Notes: generated by a model from the letters alone, not told the origin. A DNA stretch of 64,000 bases from Aegilops tauschii subsp. strangulata (GCF_002575655.3 NC_053039.3:376999633-377063632), one strand, 5' to 3'; counted from the stretch's first letter, positions 23,963-35,433 are shown. Numbers and translations: made by a program.

Positions 23963-25561
23963 ATGGCTCAAGATAATACTAAATTGTGTGACTTTACCAA
24001 TACCAACAACAATGATTTTCTTAGCACTCCGATTGCTCCTCTTACCGATGCTGAATCTTGTGAAATTAATGCTGCTTTGTTGAATCTCGTTATGAAAGAT
24101 CAGTTCGCCGGCCTTCCTAGTGAAGATGCCGCTACCCATCTAAATAGCTTTGTTGATTTGTGTGATATGCAAAAGAAGAAATATGTGGACAGTGATATTG
24201 TTAAGTTGAAATTATTCCCGTTTTCGCTTAGAGATCGCGCTAAAACTTGGTTTTCGTCTTTACCTAAAAATAGTATTGATTCTTGGAATAAGTACAAAGA
24301 TGCTTTTATCTCTAAGTGTTTTCCTCCCACTAAGATTATCTCTCTTAGAAACGATATTATGAATTTTAAGCAACTTGATCATGAACATGTTGCCCAAGCT
24401 TGGGAGAGGATGAAATTAATGATACGTAATTGCCCTACTCATGGTTTGCATTTGTGGATGATATATACAAAAAATTTATGCCGGATTGAATTTTGCTTCT
24501 AGAAATCTTTTAGATTCAGCCACAGGAGGCACTTTTATGGAAATCACTTTAGGAGAAGCTACTAAACTCCTAGACAATATTATGGTTAATTATTCTCAAT
24601 GGCACACTGAAAGATCTACTATTAAAAAGTGCATGCGATAGAAGAAATTAATGTTTTGAGTGGAAAGATGGATGAACTTATGAAATTTTTTGCTCATAAG
24701 AGTGTTTCTTCTGATCCTAATGATATGCCTTTGTCTACTTTGATTGAGAATAATAATGAATCTATGGATGTGAATTTCGTTGGTAGGAATAATTTTGGTA
24801 ACAACGCGTATAGAGGAAACTTTAATCCTAGGTTGTTCCCTAATAATTCCTCTAATAATTATGGTAATTCGTACAACAACTCTTATGGAAATTTTAATAA
24901 GATGCCCTCTGATTTTGAGACTAGTGTTAAAGAGTTTATGAATTCACAAAAGAATTTCAATGCTTTGCTTGAAGAAAAATTGCTTAAGGTTGATGAATTG
25001 GCTAGGAACGTGGATAGAATTTCTCTTGATGTTGATTCTTTGAAACTTAGATCTATTCCACCTAAGCATGATATCAATGAGTCTCTCAAAGCCATGAGAA
25101 TTTCCATTGATGAGTGCAAAGAAAGAACCGCTAGGATGCGTGCTAAGAAAGATTGCTTTGTAAAGGCGTGTTCTTCTAGTTTTTATGAGAATAAAGAAGA
25201 AGATCTGAAAGTTATTGATGTGTCTCCTATTAAATCTTTGTTTTGCAATACGAATCTTGATAATGATGGGACTGGAGATGAGTCAACTTTAGTTAGAAGG
25301 CGTCCCAAAAATTCGGAGTTTTTAGATCTTGATGCAAAAATTGGTAAAAGTGGGATTGAAGAGGTCAAAACTTTAGATATCAATGAACCCACTATTTTGG
25401 ATTTCAAGGAATTTAATTATGATAATTGCTCTTTAATAGATTGTATTTCCTTTTTGCAATCCGTGCTAAATTCTCCTCATTCTTATAGTCAAAATAAAGC
25501 TTTTACTAAACACATCGTTGATGCTTTAATGCAATCTTATGAAGAAAAACTTGAGTTGTAA
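23963..25561 (+). pseudogene. gag: gag of E1
   Basis: The first part (ATG at 23963 to a TAG at 24500-24502) is a typical Gypsy gag with KLKLFPFSLRDRAKTWF and a WERMKLMIRNCPTHGL segment. From about 24476 to 24628 the protein continues in the +1 frame, then returns to the original frame, which is open to a TAA at 25559-25561. The return part has an Asn/Gly/Tyr-rich segment (YGNSYNNSYGN) and charged helical stretches, with no zinc knuckle seen. The protease follows in the same frame, so the TAA is a single nonsense break between gag and PR. Element E3 shows the same frame pattern. Confidence 0.8.
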
Positions 25562-26044
25562 GTTTCTATCCCTAGAAAACTTTATGATGAGTGGGAACCT
25601 ACTATTAAAATTGAAATTAAAGATCATGAATGCTATGCTTTGTGTGATTTCAGTGCTAGTGTTTCCACGATTCCTAAAACTTTGTGTGATTTGCTAGGTT
25701 TTCGTGAATTTGATGATTGCTCTCTAAACTTGCATCTCGCGGATTCCACTATCAAGAAACCTATGGGAAGAATTAATGATGTTCTTATTGTTGCAAATAG
25801 GAACTATGTGCCCATAGATTTTATTGTTCTTGATATAGATTGCAATCCTTCATGTCCTATTATTCTTGGTAGACCTTTCCTTAGAACGATTGGCGCTACT
25901 ATTGATATGAAGGAAGGGAATATTGGATTCCCATTTCCGTTAAGGAAAGGCATGGAACACTTTCCTAGAAAGAATATTAAATTACCTTATGAATCTATTA
26001 CGAGAGCCACTTATGGATTGCATGCCAAAGATGGTAATACTTAG
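25562..26044 (+). pseudogene. Aspartic protease (PR) of E1
   Basis: The frame continues from gag past the TAA: about 160 codons ending at 26042-26044. It is a retropepsin-like domain with CDFSASVSTIP at the active site, VLIVANRNYVPIDF, and the C-terminal LGRPFL motif. The same family in E3 reads CDLGASVSTIP, so the active-site Gly has become Ser here, and the copy is probably inactive. No RT follows; the ORF ends shortly after the LGRPFL/KGMEHF region. Confidence 0.8.
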
Positions 26045-28186
26045 ATCTATCCTTGCTTTTATGCCTAGCTAGGGGCGTTAAACGATAGCGCTTGTTGGGA
26101 GGCTACCCAATTTTATTTTAGTTTTTTGCTTTTTGCTCCTGTTTAGGAATAAATATTTGATCTAGCCTCTGGTTATATTTGTTTTTATGTTTTAATTATT
26201 GTTTGTGCCAAGTAAAACCTATAGGATCTTCTTGGATGATAGTTATTTGATCTTGCTAAAAAAGTCAGAAACTTTCTGTTCACGAAAACAATTGTTAAAA
26301 ATCACCAGAACGTGATAAAATACTGATTCCGCAGTAGATCAATAAACAAATTATCGAGGTCTTACTATTTTGGTAGATGTTTCTGAGTTACAGAAGTTTG
26401 CGTTAGATATAGATTACTACAGACTGCTCAGTTTTTGACAGATTCTGTTTTTTGTGTGTTGTTTTCTTATTTTGATGAATCTATGGCTAGTATCGGAGTT
26501 TATGAACCATAGAGAAGTTGGAATACAGTAGGTTTAACACCAATACAAATAAAGAATGAGTTCATTACAGTACCTTGAAGTGGTGTTTTGTTTTCTTTCG
26601 CTAACGGAGCTCATGAGATTTTCTGTTGAGTTTTGTGTTGTGAAGTTTTCAAGTTTTCGGTAAAGATTTGATGGATTATGGAACAAGGAGTGGCAAGAGC
26701 CTAAGCTTGGGGATGCCCAAGGCACCCCAAGGTAAATCTAAGGACACCAAAAAGCCAAAGCTTGGGGATGCCCCGGAAGGCATCCCCTCTTTCGTCTTCG
26801 TCCATCGGTAACTTTACTTGGAGCTATATTTTTATTCACCACATGATATGTGTTTTGCTTTGAGGGTCTTGTATGATTTGAGTCTTTGCTTTTTAGTTTA
26901 CCACAATCATCCTTGCTGAATACATCTTTTGAGAGAGATACACATGATTCAGAATTTATTAGAATACTCTATGTGCTTCACTTATATCTTTTGAGCTATA
27001 TAGTTTTGCTCTAGTGCTTCACTTATATCTTGTAGAGCATGGCGGTGGTTTTATTTATAGAAATATTTGATCTCTCATGCTTCACTTATATTATTTTGAG
27101 AGTCCTTTAGAACAACATGGTAATTTGCTTTGGTTATAAAATTAGTCCTAATATGATAGGCATCCAAGATTAGTAAAAACTTTCATATAAGTGCGTTGAA
27201 TACTAAGAGAAGTTTGATGCTTGATGATTGTTTTGAGATATGGAGGTAGTGATATTAAAGTTGTGCTAGTTGAGTAGTTGTGAATTTGAGAAATACTTGT
27301 GTTGAAGTTTGCAAGTCCCGTAGCATGCACGTATGGTAAACATTGTGTAACAAATTTGAAACATGAGCTGTTCTTTGATTGTCATCCTTATGAGTGGCGG
27401 TCGGGGACGAGCGATGGTCTTTTCCTACCAATCTATCCCCCTAGGAGCATGCACGTAGTGCTTGGTTTTTGATGACTTGTAGATTTTTGCAATAAGTATG
27501 TGAGTTCTTTATGACTAATGTTGAGTCCATGGATTATACGCACTCTCAACCTTCCATCATTGCTAGCCTCTTCGGTATCGTGCATTGCCCTTTCTCACCT
27601 TGAGAGTTGGTGCAAACTTCGCCGGTGCATCCAAACCCCGCGATACGATACACTCTATCACACATAAACCTCCTTATATCTTCTTCAAAACAGCAACCAT
27701 ACCTACCTATTATGGCATTTCCATAGCCATTCCGAGATATATTGCCATGCAACTTTCCACCGTTCCGTTTATTATGACACGCTTCATCATTGTCATATTG
27801 CCTTGCATGATCATGTAGTTGACATCGTATTTGTGGCAAAGCCACCATGCATATTATTTCATACATGTCACTCTTGATTCATTGCTCATCCCGGTACACC
27901 GCCGGAGGCATTCATATAGAGTCATATCTTGTTCTAGTATCAAGTTGTAATCATTGAGTTGTAAATAAATAGAAGTGTGATGATCATTATTAATAGAGCA
28001 TTGTCCCAAATAAAAAAAGAGAAAGGCCGAATAAATAAAAGGCCCAAAAAAAGAGAGGGACAATGCTACTATCCTTTTTCCACACTTGTGCTTCAAAGTA
28101 GCACCATGATCTTTATGATAGAGAGTCTCTTGTTTTGTTACTTTCATATACTAGTGGGAATTTTTTTATTATAGAACTTGGCTTGT
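26045..28186 (+). other. E1 interior downstream of PR, non-coding
   Basis: This AT-rich sequence has repeated short motifs such as AAGCTTGGGGATGCC and GTGCTTCACTTATAT. It aligns with the same position in E3 (58735-60890). It stands where RT, RNase H and integrase would be in an autonomous element, and no pol domain is visible. Confidence 0.65.
28182..28186. repeat. TSD of E2 (left copy, CTTGT)
   Basis: CTTGT precedes the LTR at 28187 and recurs at 32545-32549 after the 3' LTR. Confidence 0.9.
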
Positions 28187-28273
28187 TGATACGGCCACGA
28201 GTCTCTCTGGTATTACTATTGTACTGTTGCTCAAGAAAATAATATAATTGTTGTTGGCGCGCATCAGGAAAAG

Positions 28274-28861
28274 ATGGAAGAAAAGGTTGCTTTAGTTGAA
28301 GGTTCATGCATGCATACCATGTCCTTGATGGAGATGCACTCGCATAAGAAAGAAGGGATGTTTAACGTGCATGCATGGTCTAAGGAGAGGTGCATGTGCG
28401 TGCATGTAGGAGGCGACCTGTACGCTAGTACCTTTGAGCCAGAAAAGAAAGGAGATAATCCGGATATACAGCGTCCGTGCTGGTTTAAAGAAGTGGCAGT
28501 GCATATTGATTTTCTATTTTTGTTCATACCTCAGAAGGAAAATATTAATGATACAATCAGGTTGTCCAGATCATGGGATTTCCTTTGCTTAGGTGCATTA
28601 GGCTGGGGCCCACCAGAAGGAGCAAGCCTACAGAGAAAAAGATGGCTCACGCAGCGTACGTTCAGAATCCATCATATTTATGATTTACGTCTTTTTGGTA
28701 GTTTAGATATTTGCCGAGATGTAAAAGGCAATATCGATCAGATAGAGTCCAGATTAGTTTATTTGCATCTAGCTAGCCATAACACGTTGCTTGATTTCCA
28801 AGATAGGTTAGGGTGTGTGGCCATATATATAAGGCCAAATCAATACGTCATGGAGGCTTAG
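28274..28861 (+). CDS. ORF within E2 5' LTR (U3), 195 codons, unknown
   Basis: The first ATG is at 28274 and the stop TAG at 28859-28861. The frame has no stop for 195 codons, and the matching frame in the 3' LTR (29911-30495) is also fully open with about a dozen amino-acid differences. Conserved stretches include MHSHKKEGMFNVHAWSKERC, LGWGPPEGASLQRK and HIYDLRLFGSLDICRDVKGN. I recognise no domain, signal peptide or membrane segment. The TATA box (28824-28832) lies inside the last codons, so the frame ends about where transcription should begin. In the 5' LTR it would therefore not be on the element's own mRNA; the 3' LTR copy would be. Confidence 0.5.
   Translation: MEEKVALVEGSCMHTMSLMEMHSHKKEGMFNVHAWSKERCMCVHVGGDLYASTFEPEKKGDNPDIQRPCWFKEVAVHIDFLFLFIPQKENINDTIRLSRSWDFLCLGALGWGPPEGASLQRKRWLTQRTFRIHHIYDLRLFGSLDICRDVKGNIDQIESRLVYLHLASHNTLLDFQDRLGCVAIYIRPNQYVMEA
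28824..28832 (+). promoter_or_regulatory. TATA box in E2 5' LTR
   Basis: TATATATAA in CCATATATATAAGG is conserved at 30458-30466 in the 3' LTR. It overlaps the end of the LTR ORF. Confidence 0.6.
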
Positions 28862-29171
28862 GTTATTTTGAGATGAATTAGACACGTGTGTGTTTTTCGG
28901 CCGTCGGCCATTATCGAGTTTAGAGAATTCTTGTCAAAATCTCTACTGGCGTGTGAGTTCCTGGGACGCGAAACGTAGGGGATTACAAGCTGAGCCTATA
29001 CTGTTCGTCCACGTTATTCCTTCGCATTGAGGGGTTGGCGTGTTGTTTCCGTGGGATTTGCGAACATCTTCGTAAACCCGCGACTTGTTCTTACCGCGAT
29101 GGAGTTTAGTGCCGTGAAAGATCGGGCCAACAAAGCAACGACCCTCGCATCGAGGTTCGCTCCTCATCAAG

Positions 29172-29184
29172 TGGTATCAGAGCC
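29172..29184 (+). promoter_or_regulatory. Primer-binding site (tRNA-Met type) of E2
   Basis: TGGTATCAGAGCC lies two bases after the 5' LTR end. Confidence 0.88.
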
Positions 29185-29269
29185 AGGTGTTTCTCATGGC
29201 ACTTCGGAGGGGACGGCCGGCGTGTCGACACTAAGAAGCTATTGGAGGCTATCTGGTGATTTTTTGTTG

Positions 29270-29520
29270 GAGGAGAAAGGCTATGGCACTGAACTTTTCC
29301 ACACCTATTGTAAAGTGGGAGAGAAAGTTTCTGCCACGACGATCGACCACGACAGTTCGACTAACGCGGTCGGCATTGACATGGTGGAGAAGTTGCAACT
29401 ATCGACGACACCACATCCACGACCGTACTCACTAAGGGGGTGCTACGACAAAGTCGACATCACGCACCAAACTATGGTACTGTTTTCAGTTGGCAATTTT
29501 TTTGTGAGGTTTTGTGCGAT
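29270..29520 (+). pseudogene. Protease-like remnant of E2 (N-terminal part)
   Basis: This frame reads a Gypsy protease pattern: ATTIDHDSSTNAVGIDMVEKL, where related proteases have Asp-Ser/Gly-Gly-Ser...Asn, then PHPRPYSL. The frame breaks at a run of seven T (29497-29503), and the domain continues in the frame of the 351-codon ORF. The catalytic motif looks degraded. Confidence 0.55.
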
Positions 29521-30495
29521 GTAATTCCGTTGACGATGATTTCATGTCATATGCTGTTGGGCGAGCCATGGTACAAGAAAAACAAGGCTACGCATGACTA
29601 TCTCGAACGGGATCCAAAATATGTTCTCATGGTTGCGGAAAAGACGTTGTTCAAGAATTGGAGGAAAGAACGACTGCAGAGGATGAAGCGGCAAGTAGAA
29701 GCAAAGAAGGAAGCCGACGCTGCTAATTTTTTTCCAGCGGATGTACAATCTGTAGACCATGTTGCTTCTATAAAGTCTGATTCGAAACCGAGGACGGTTT
29801 CGCTTCAAGGGAGGGAGGATGATACGGCCACGAGTCTCTCTGATATTACTATTGTTACTGTTGCTCAAGAAAATAATATAATTGTTGTTGCCGCGCATCA
29901 GGAAAAGATGGAAGAAAAGGTTGCTTTAGTTGAAGGTCCGTGCATGCATACCATGTCCTTGACGGAGATGCACTCGCATAAGAAAGAAGGGATGTTCAAC
30001 GTGCATGCATGGTCTAAGGAGAGGTGCATGTGCGTGCATGTAGGAGGCGACCTGTACACTAGTACCTTTGAGCCAAAAAAGAAAGGAGATAATCCGGATA
30101 TACAGCGTCTGTGCTTGTTTAAAGAAGTGGCAGTGCATATTGATTTTCTATTTCTGTTCTTACCTCGTAAGGAAAATATTAATGATACAATCAGGCTGGC
30201 AAGATCATGGGATTTCCTTTGCTTATGTGCATTAGGCTGGGGCCCACCAGAAGGAGCAAGCCTACAGAGAAAAGGATGGCTCACGCACCGTACGTTCAGA
30301 ATCCATCATATTTATGATTTACGTCTTTTTGGTAGTTTAGATATTTGCCGAGATGTAAAAGGCAATATCGATCAGATAGAGTCCAGATTAGTTTATTTGC
30401 ATCTAGCTAGCCATAACACGTTGCTTGATTTCCAAGATAGGTTAGGGTGTGCGGCCATATATATAAGGCCAAATCAATACGTCATGGAGGCTTAG
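29440..30495 (+). CDS. E2 ORF running from protease remnant through the polypurine tract into the 3' LTR (351 codons)
   Basis: After the T7 frame break the frame reads the C-terminal protease motif (CHMLLGEPWYKKNKATHDYL) and a basic Lys/Arg-rich stretch. It translates the polypurine tract itself (29807-29819) and then continues for about 225 codons into the 3' LTR, stopping at 30493-30495. The start at 29440 is only the first ATG after the break; a natural start would lie upstream in frame with the protease. The layout resembles accessory genes that overlap a retroviral 3' LTR. The LTR-encoded part has no recognised domain. Confidence 0.5.
   Translation: MLRQSRHHAPNYGTVFSWQFFCEVLCDVIPLTMISCHMLLGEPWYKKNKATHDYLERDPKYVLMVAEKTLFKNWRKERLQRMKRQVEAKKEADAANFFPADVQSVDHVASIKSDSKPRTVSLQGREDDTATSLSDITIVTVAQENNIIVVAAHQEKMEEKVALVEGPCMHTMSLTEMHSHKKEGMFNVHAWSKERCMCVHVGGDLYTSTFEPKKKGDNPDIQRLCLFKEVAVHIDFLFLFLPRKENINDTIRLARSWDFLCLCALGWGPPEGASLQRKGWLTHRTFRIHHIYDLRLFGSLDICRDVKGNIDQIESRLVYLHLASHNTLLDFQDRLGCAAIYIRPNQYVMEA
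29807..29819 (+). promoter_or_regulatory. Polypurine tract of E2
   Basis: AAGGGAGGGAGGA abuts the TGATACGG start of the 3' LTR. Confidence 0.85.
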
Positions 30496-32544
30496 GTTAT
30501 TTTGAGATGAATTAGACACGTGTGTTTTTTTCGGCCGTCGGTCATTATCGAGTTTAGAGAATTCTTGTCAAAATCTCTACTGGCGTGTGAGTTCCTTGTT
30601 GGGGAACGTAGTAATTTCAAAAAATTTCCTACGCACACGCAAGATCATGGTGATGCATAGCAACGAGAGGGGAGAGTGTTGTCCACGTACCCTCGTAGAC
30701 CGACAGCGGAAGCGTTATCACAACGCGGTTGATGTAGTCGAACGTCTTCACGATCCGACCGATCAAGTACCGAACGCACGGCACCTCCGAAGTTCTACAC
30801 ACGTTCAGCTCGATGACGTCCCTCGAACTCCGATCCAGCCGAGTGTTGAGGGAGAGTTTCGTCAGCATGACAGCGTGGTGACGATGATGATGTTCCACCG
30901 ACGCAGGGCTTCGCCTAAGCTTCGCGACGGTATTATCGAGGTGTAATCTGGTGGAGGGGGGCACCGCACACGGCTAAAATATCGTATATCAAGTGTGTTC
31001 TTGGGTGCCCCCCTGCCCCCGTATATAAAGGAGCAAGGGGGAGGCCGGCTGCCTATGGGGCGCGCCAAGGAGAGGGGGGAGTCCTCCTCCTAGTAGGAGT
31101 AGGACTCCCCTTTCCTAGTCCTACTAGGAAAAGTAGGGGGGAAGGAAAGAGAGGGAGAGGGAGAGGGAAAGGGGGCTGCGCCCCCCTCTCCTAGTCCAAC
31201 TAGGACTCCTCTGGGAGGGGGCGCACCACCTCCTGGGTGCTGCCCTCTCTCCCCTCAAGGCCCACTAAGGCCCAATACTTCCCCGGGGGGTTCCGGTAAC
31301 CCTCCGGCACTCCGGTTTAATCCGAAACTTCTCCGGAACACTTCCGGTGTCCGAATATAGTCGTCCAATATATCAATCTTTACGTCTCGGCCATTTCGAG
31401 ACTCCTGGTCATGTCCGTGATCACATCCGGGACTCCGAACAACCTTCGGTACATCAAAACATATAAACTCATAATAAAACTGTCATCGTAACTTTAAGCG
31501 TGCGGACCCTTTGGGTTCGAGAACTATGTAGACATGACCGAGACACCTCTCCGGTCAATAACCAATAGCGGGACCTGGATGCCCATATTGGCTCCCACAT
31601 ATTCTACGAAGATCTTTATCGGTCAGACCGCATAACAACATACGTTGTTCCCTTTGTCATCGGTATGTTACTTGCCCGAGATTCGATCGTCGGTATCTCG
31701 ATACCTAGTTCAATCTCGTTACCGGCAAGTCTCTTTACTCATTCCGTAATACATCATCCCGCAACTAACTCATTAGTCACAATGCTTGCAAGGCTTATAG
31801 TGATGTGCATTACCGAGTGGGCCCTGAGATACCTCTCCGACAATCGGAGTGACAAATCCTATTCTCGAAATACGCCAACCCAACAAGTACCTTTGGAGAC
31901 ACCTGTAGAGCACCTTTATAATCACCCAGTTACGTTGTGACGTTTGGTAGCACACAAAGTGTTCCTCCGGTAAACGGGAGTTGCATAATCTCATAGTCAT
32001 AGGAACATGTATAAGTCATGAAGAAAGCAATAGCAACATACTAAACGATCGGGTGCTAAGCTAACATAATGGGTCATGTCAATCACGTCATTCTCCTAAT
32101 GAGGTGATCCCGTTAATCAAATGACAACTCATGTCTATGGCTAGGAAACATAACCATCTTTGATTAACGAACTAGTCAAGTAGAGGCATACTAGTGACAC
32201 TTTGTTTGTCTATGTATTCACACATGTATTATGTTTCCGGTTAATACAATTCTAGCATGAATAATAAACATTTATCATGATATAAGGAAATATATAATAC
32301 TTTATTATTGCCTCTAGGGCATATTTCCTTCATTCCTGGGACACGATGCGTAGGGGATTACAAGCTGAGCCTATACGGTTCGTCCACGTTATTCCTTTGG
32401 ATTGAGGGGTTGGCGTGTTGTTTCCGTGGGATTTGCGAACTTCTTCGTAAACCCGCGACGTGTTCTTGCTGCGATGGAGGTTTGTGCCGTGAAAGATCGG
32501 GCCAACAACGGATCGACCCTCGTCTCGAGGTTCGCTCCTCATCA
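29820..32544 (+). repeat. 3' LTR of E2, split by a solo LTR
   Basis: The two parts, 29820-30596 and 32338-32544, align continuously with the 5' LTR. The Copia solo LTR and one copy of its TSD lie between them. Confidence 0.9.
30597..32332 (-). mobile_element. Copia solo LTR (BARE1/Angela/WIS type)
   Basis: It begins TGTTGGGGAACGTAG and ends GCATATTTCCTTCA on the + strand, the reverse complement of the usual BARE1/Angela LTR. It is flanked by a perfect TTCCT TSD (30592-30596 and 32333-32337). No primer site, polypurine tract or interior is present, so it is a solo LTR left by LTR-LTR recombination. A TATATA box on the minus strand lies near 31020. Confidence 0.93.
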
Positions 32545-32549
32545 CTTGT

Positions 32550-33212
32550 ATATTCCAACAATGGGCATCCTCAAATGCCCTAGGTCTTCGTGAGCAAGCA
32601 AGTTGGATGCACACCCACTTAGTTTCTTTTGTTGAGCTTTCATACATTTATAACTCTAGTGCATCCGTTGCATGGCAATCCCTACTCCTTGCATTGACAT
32701 CAATCGATGGGCATCTCCCTAGCCCGTTGATTAGCCGCGTCAATGTGAGACTTTCTCCTTTTTTGTCTTCTCCACACAACCCCCATCATCATATTCTATT
32801 CCACCCATAGTGCTATATCCATGGCTCACGCTCATGTATTGCGTGAAAGTTGAAAAAAGTTTGAGATTACTAAAGTATGAAACAATTGCTTGGCTTGTCA
32901 TCGGGGTTGTGCAAGATGAGAGCATTCTTGTGTGACAAAAATGAAGCATGACTAAACTATATGATTTTGTAGGGATGAACTTTCTTTGGCCATGTTATTT
33001 TGAGAAGACATAATTGCTTAGTTAGTATGCTTGAAGTATTATTATTTTTATGTCAATACTAAACTTTTATCTTGAATCTTTTGGATCTGAACATTCATGC
33101 CACAATAAAGAAAATTACATTGAATAATATGCTAGGTAGCATTCCACATCAAAAATTCTGTTTTTATCATTTACCTACTCGAGGACGAGCAGGAATTAAG
33201 CTTGGGGATGCT
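32550..33212 (+). other. E1 interior, 3' part with polypurine tract
   Basis: Non-coding sequence resumes after E2 and runs to GGAATTAAGCTTGGGGATGC directly before the 3' LTR. The same layout occurs in E3 before 61572. Confidence 0.7.
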
Positions 33213-34797
33213 TGATACGTCTCCAACGTATCTATAATTTTTTATTGCTCCATGCTATTTTATATTCTGTTTTGGATGTTTAATGGGCTTTATTATACAC
33301 TTTTATATTATTTTTGGGACTAACCTATTAACCCAAGGCCCAGTGCAAATTGCTGTTTTTTTGTCTATTTCAGTGTTTCGTAGAAAAGGAATATCAAACG
33401 GAGTCCAAACGGAATGAAACCTTCGGGAGCGTGATTTTTGGAACAAACGTGATCCAGAGGACTTAGAGTGGACGTCAAGAAATCAACGAGGAGGACACGA
33501 GGCAGGGGGCGCGCCTATCCCCCTGGGCGCGCCCTCCACCCTCGTGGGCCCCTCATGGCTCCACCGACCTACTTCTTCCTCCTATATATACCTACGTACC
33601 CCGAAACCATCTAGGAGCACCACGAAAACCTATTTCCACCGCCGCAACTCTCTGTACCCGTGAGATCCCATCTTGGGGCCCTTTCCGGCGCTCCGCCGGA
33701 GGGGGCATCGATCACGGAGGGCTTCTACATCAACACCATAGCCTCTCCGATGATGTGTGGGTAGTTTACCTCAGACCTTCGGGTCCATAGTTATTAGCTA
33801 GATGGCTTCTTCTCTCTCTTTGGATCTCAATACCAAGTTCTCCTCGATCTTCTTGGAAATCTATTCGACGTAACTCTTTTTGCGGTGTGTTTGTCGAGAT
33901 CCGATGAATTGTGGGTTTATGATCAAGATTATTTATGAACAATATTTGAATCTCCTCTGAATTCTTTTATGTATGATTGGTTATCTTTGCAAGTCTCTTC
34001 GAATTATATGTTTGGTTTGGCCTACTAGATTGATCTTTCTTCCAATGGGAGAAGTGTTTAGCTTTCGGTTCAATCTTGCGGTGCTCGATCCCAGTGACAG
34101 TAGGGGAAACGACACGTATTGTATTGTTGCCATCGAGGATAAAAAGATGGGGTTTATATCATATTGCTTGAGTTTATCCCTCTACATCATGTCATGTTGC
34201 TTAAAGTGTTACTCCGTTCTTATGAACTTAATAGTCTAGATGCATGCTGGATAGCGGTCGATGTGTGGAGTAATAGTAGTAGATGCAGGCAGGAGTCGGT
34301 CTACTTGTCACGGATGTGATGCCTATATACATGATCATACCTAGATATTCTCATAATTATGCACTTTTCTATCAATTGCTCGACAATAATTTGTTCACCC
34401 ACCGTAATACTTATGCTCTTGAGTGAAGCCACTAGTGAAACCTATGGCCCACGGGTCTATTTTCCATCATATTAATCTCCCATCAACTAGTTATTTCTAT
34501 CGCCATTTATTTTACTTTGCAATCTTTACTTTTACTCTTTATCATAAAAATACAAAAAATATTATCTTATCATCTCTATCAGATTTCACTTTTGCAAGTG
34601 GTCGTGAAGGGATTGACAAACCCTTTATCGCGTTGGTTGCAAGGTTCTTATTTGTTTGTGTAGGTGCGTGGGACTTGCGTGTGGCCTCCTACTGGATTGA
34701 TACCTTGGTTCTCAAAACTGAGGGAAATACTTACGCTACTTTGCTGGATCACATTTCCTCTTCAAGAGAAAACCAACGCAGTGCTCAAGAGGTAGCA
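33213..34797 (+). repeat. 3' LTR of E1
   Basis: It starts TGATACGTCTCC and ends GAGGTAGCA, followed by the CCTCG TSD copy at 34798-34802. The TATA box is at 33583-33590. Confidence 0.92.
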
Positions 34798-35184
34798 CCT
34801 CGACGCGCTTCTAGGGTTTGGGGTGGCCTCGACGACAACGCTCTTTTAACTTGGTAAATTTGGGTGGCCTCGGCTGCGCTTCTAGGGTTTGGGCCGGACC
34901 GCCTCTCTCATGAATGTCCGACGTCCGGACCGACAAGGGATTTAACAAAATGGCGCCATTCTGGATGTGCCGAAAATGGTCCATATTTTTCCTGATCTCA
35001 TCTACCCTTCTATATGTCACGTTGTCTAGTGTCAAAGAATTCAAGAAAACCATGACTTCATCATTAGCCAGAAATGACAGGCGCATAATGGTACGAAGCT
35101 CTTCAAAGTTGTTTTGGAACGGAGTTCCCGATAGAATAATTCGTTTTTTGGTACAAAGTTCAGCAAGAGCCTTCCGAATATCGC

Positions 35185-35345
35185 TATTTGGAAGGCCTTT
35201 GCTGAAATTCGTACCAAAAGGCGGATTATTCTATCAGGAACTCCATTCCAAAACAACTTTGGAGAGCTTCGTAGCATCATACGCCTGTTACTTCCGGCAA
35301 ATGATGAAGCCATGGATTTCTTCAATACTTTGACACACAACGTGA
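35185..35345 (+). pseudogene. SNF2-type helicase fragment, sense arm 1
   Basis: Read on the + strand: AFAEIRTKR, then RIILSGTPFQNNFGEL, then NDEAMDFFNTLT. This is only an exon-sized piece around SNF2 motif III. The GTPFQNN form with Phe suggests the DRD1/CLSY-like plant branch, but I cannot confirm that by eye. There is no start codon, no other helicase motif and no neighbouring exon, so it is a captured fragment. Confidence 0.55.
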
Positions 35346-35356
35346 CATATAGAAGA

Positions 35357-35392
<36 letters not shown>

Positions 35393-35433
35393 ATATATAT
35401 ATGTATATATATATATATGTATATATATATATA
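35357..35433. repeat. (TA)n microsatellite
   Basis: This TA/TATG tract lies inside the right arm of inverted repeat 1; homology to the left arm exists on both sides of it. Confidence 0.9.

Larger units (their letters stand above)
28187..29169 (+). repeat. 5' LTR of E2
   Basis: It has TG...CA ends and is followed by AG and the primer site. A TATATATAA box lies at 28824-28832. Several percent of positions differ from the 3' LTR by eye, and both keep the same open frame. Confidence 0.88.
28187..32544 (+). mobile_element. Small LTR retrotransposon E2, nested in E1
   Basis: LTRs are 28187-29169 (983 bp) and 29820-32544. The latter is 984 bp once the solo LTR and its extra 5 bp TSD copy are removed. 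The ends are TGATACGGCC...CTCATCA and the TSD is CTTGT. The interior is only 650 bp and holds a protease-like remnant between a tRNA-Met primer site and a polypurine tract. It lacks RT and integrase. The unusual point is a long open frame inside the LTR (see the CDS entries). Confidence 0.9.
22160..34797 (+). mobile_element. Gypsy LTR retrotransposon E1 (tRNA-Asp primed, gag-PR only)
   Basis: LTRs are 22160-23742 and 33213-34797 (1583 and 1585 bp), flanked by a perfect CCTCG TSD (22155-22159 and 34798-34802). The primer site TGGCGCCGTTGCCGGGG follows the 5' LTR. The interior encodes gag and an aspartic protease, then about 7 kb of non-coding sequence that includes the E2 insertion. No reverse transcriptase, RNase H or integrase was found, so this is a non-autonomous Gypsy element. 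It resembles the abundant Triticeae Sabrina/Fatima/WHAM-type families; the exact family name is uncertain. It is inserted in CACTA C. Confidence 0.9.

Noticed and set aside
28264..28527. Minus-strand ORF opposite the E2 LTR frame (also 30284-29898)
   Set aside because: It is a mirror of the sense frame; the + strand frame is longer and continuous with the protease remnant.
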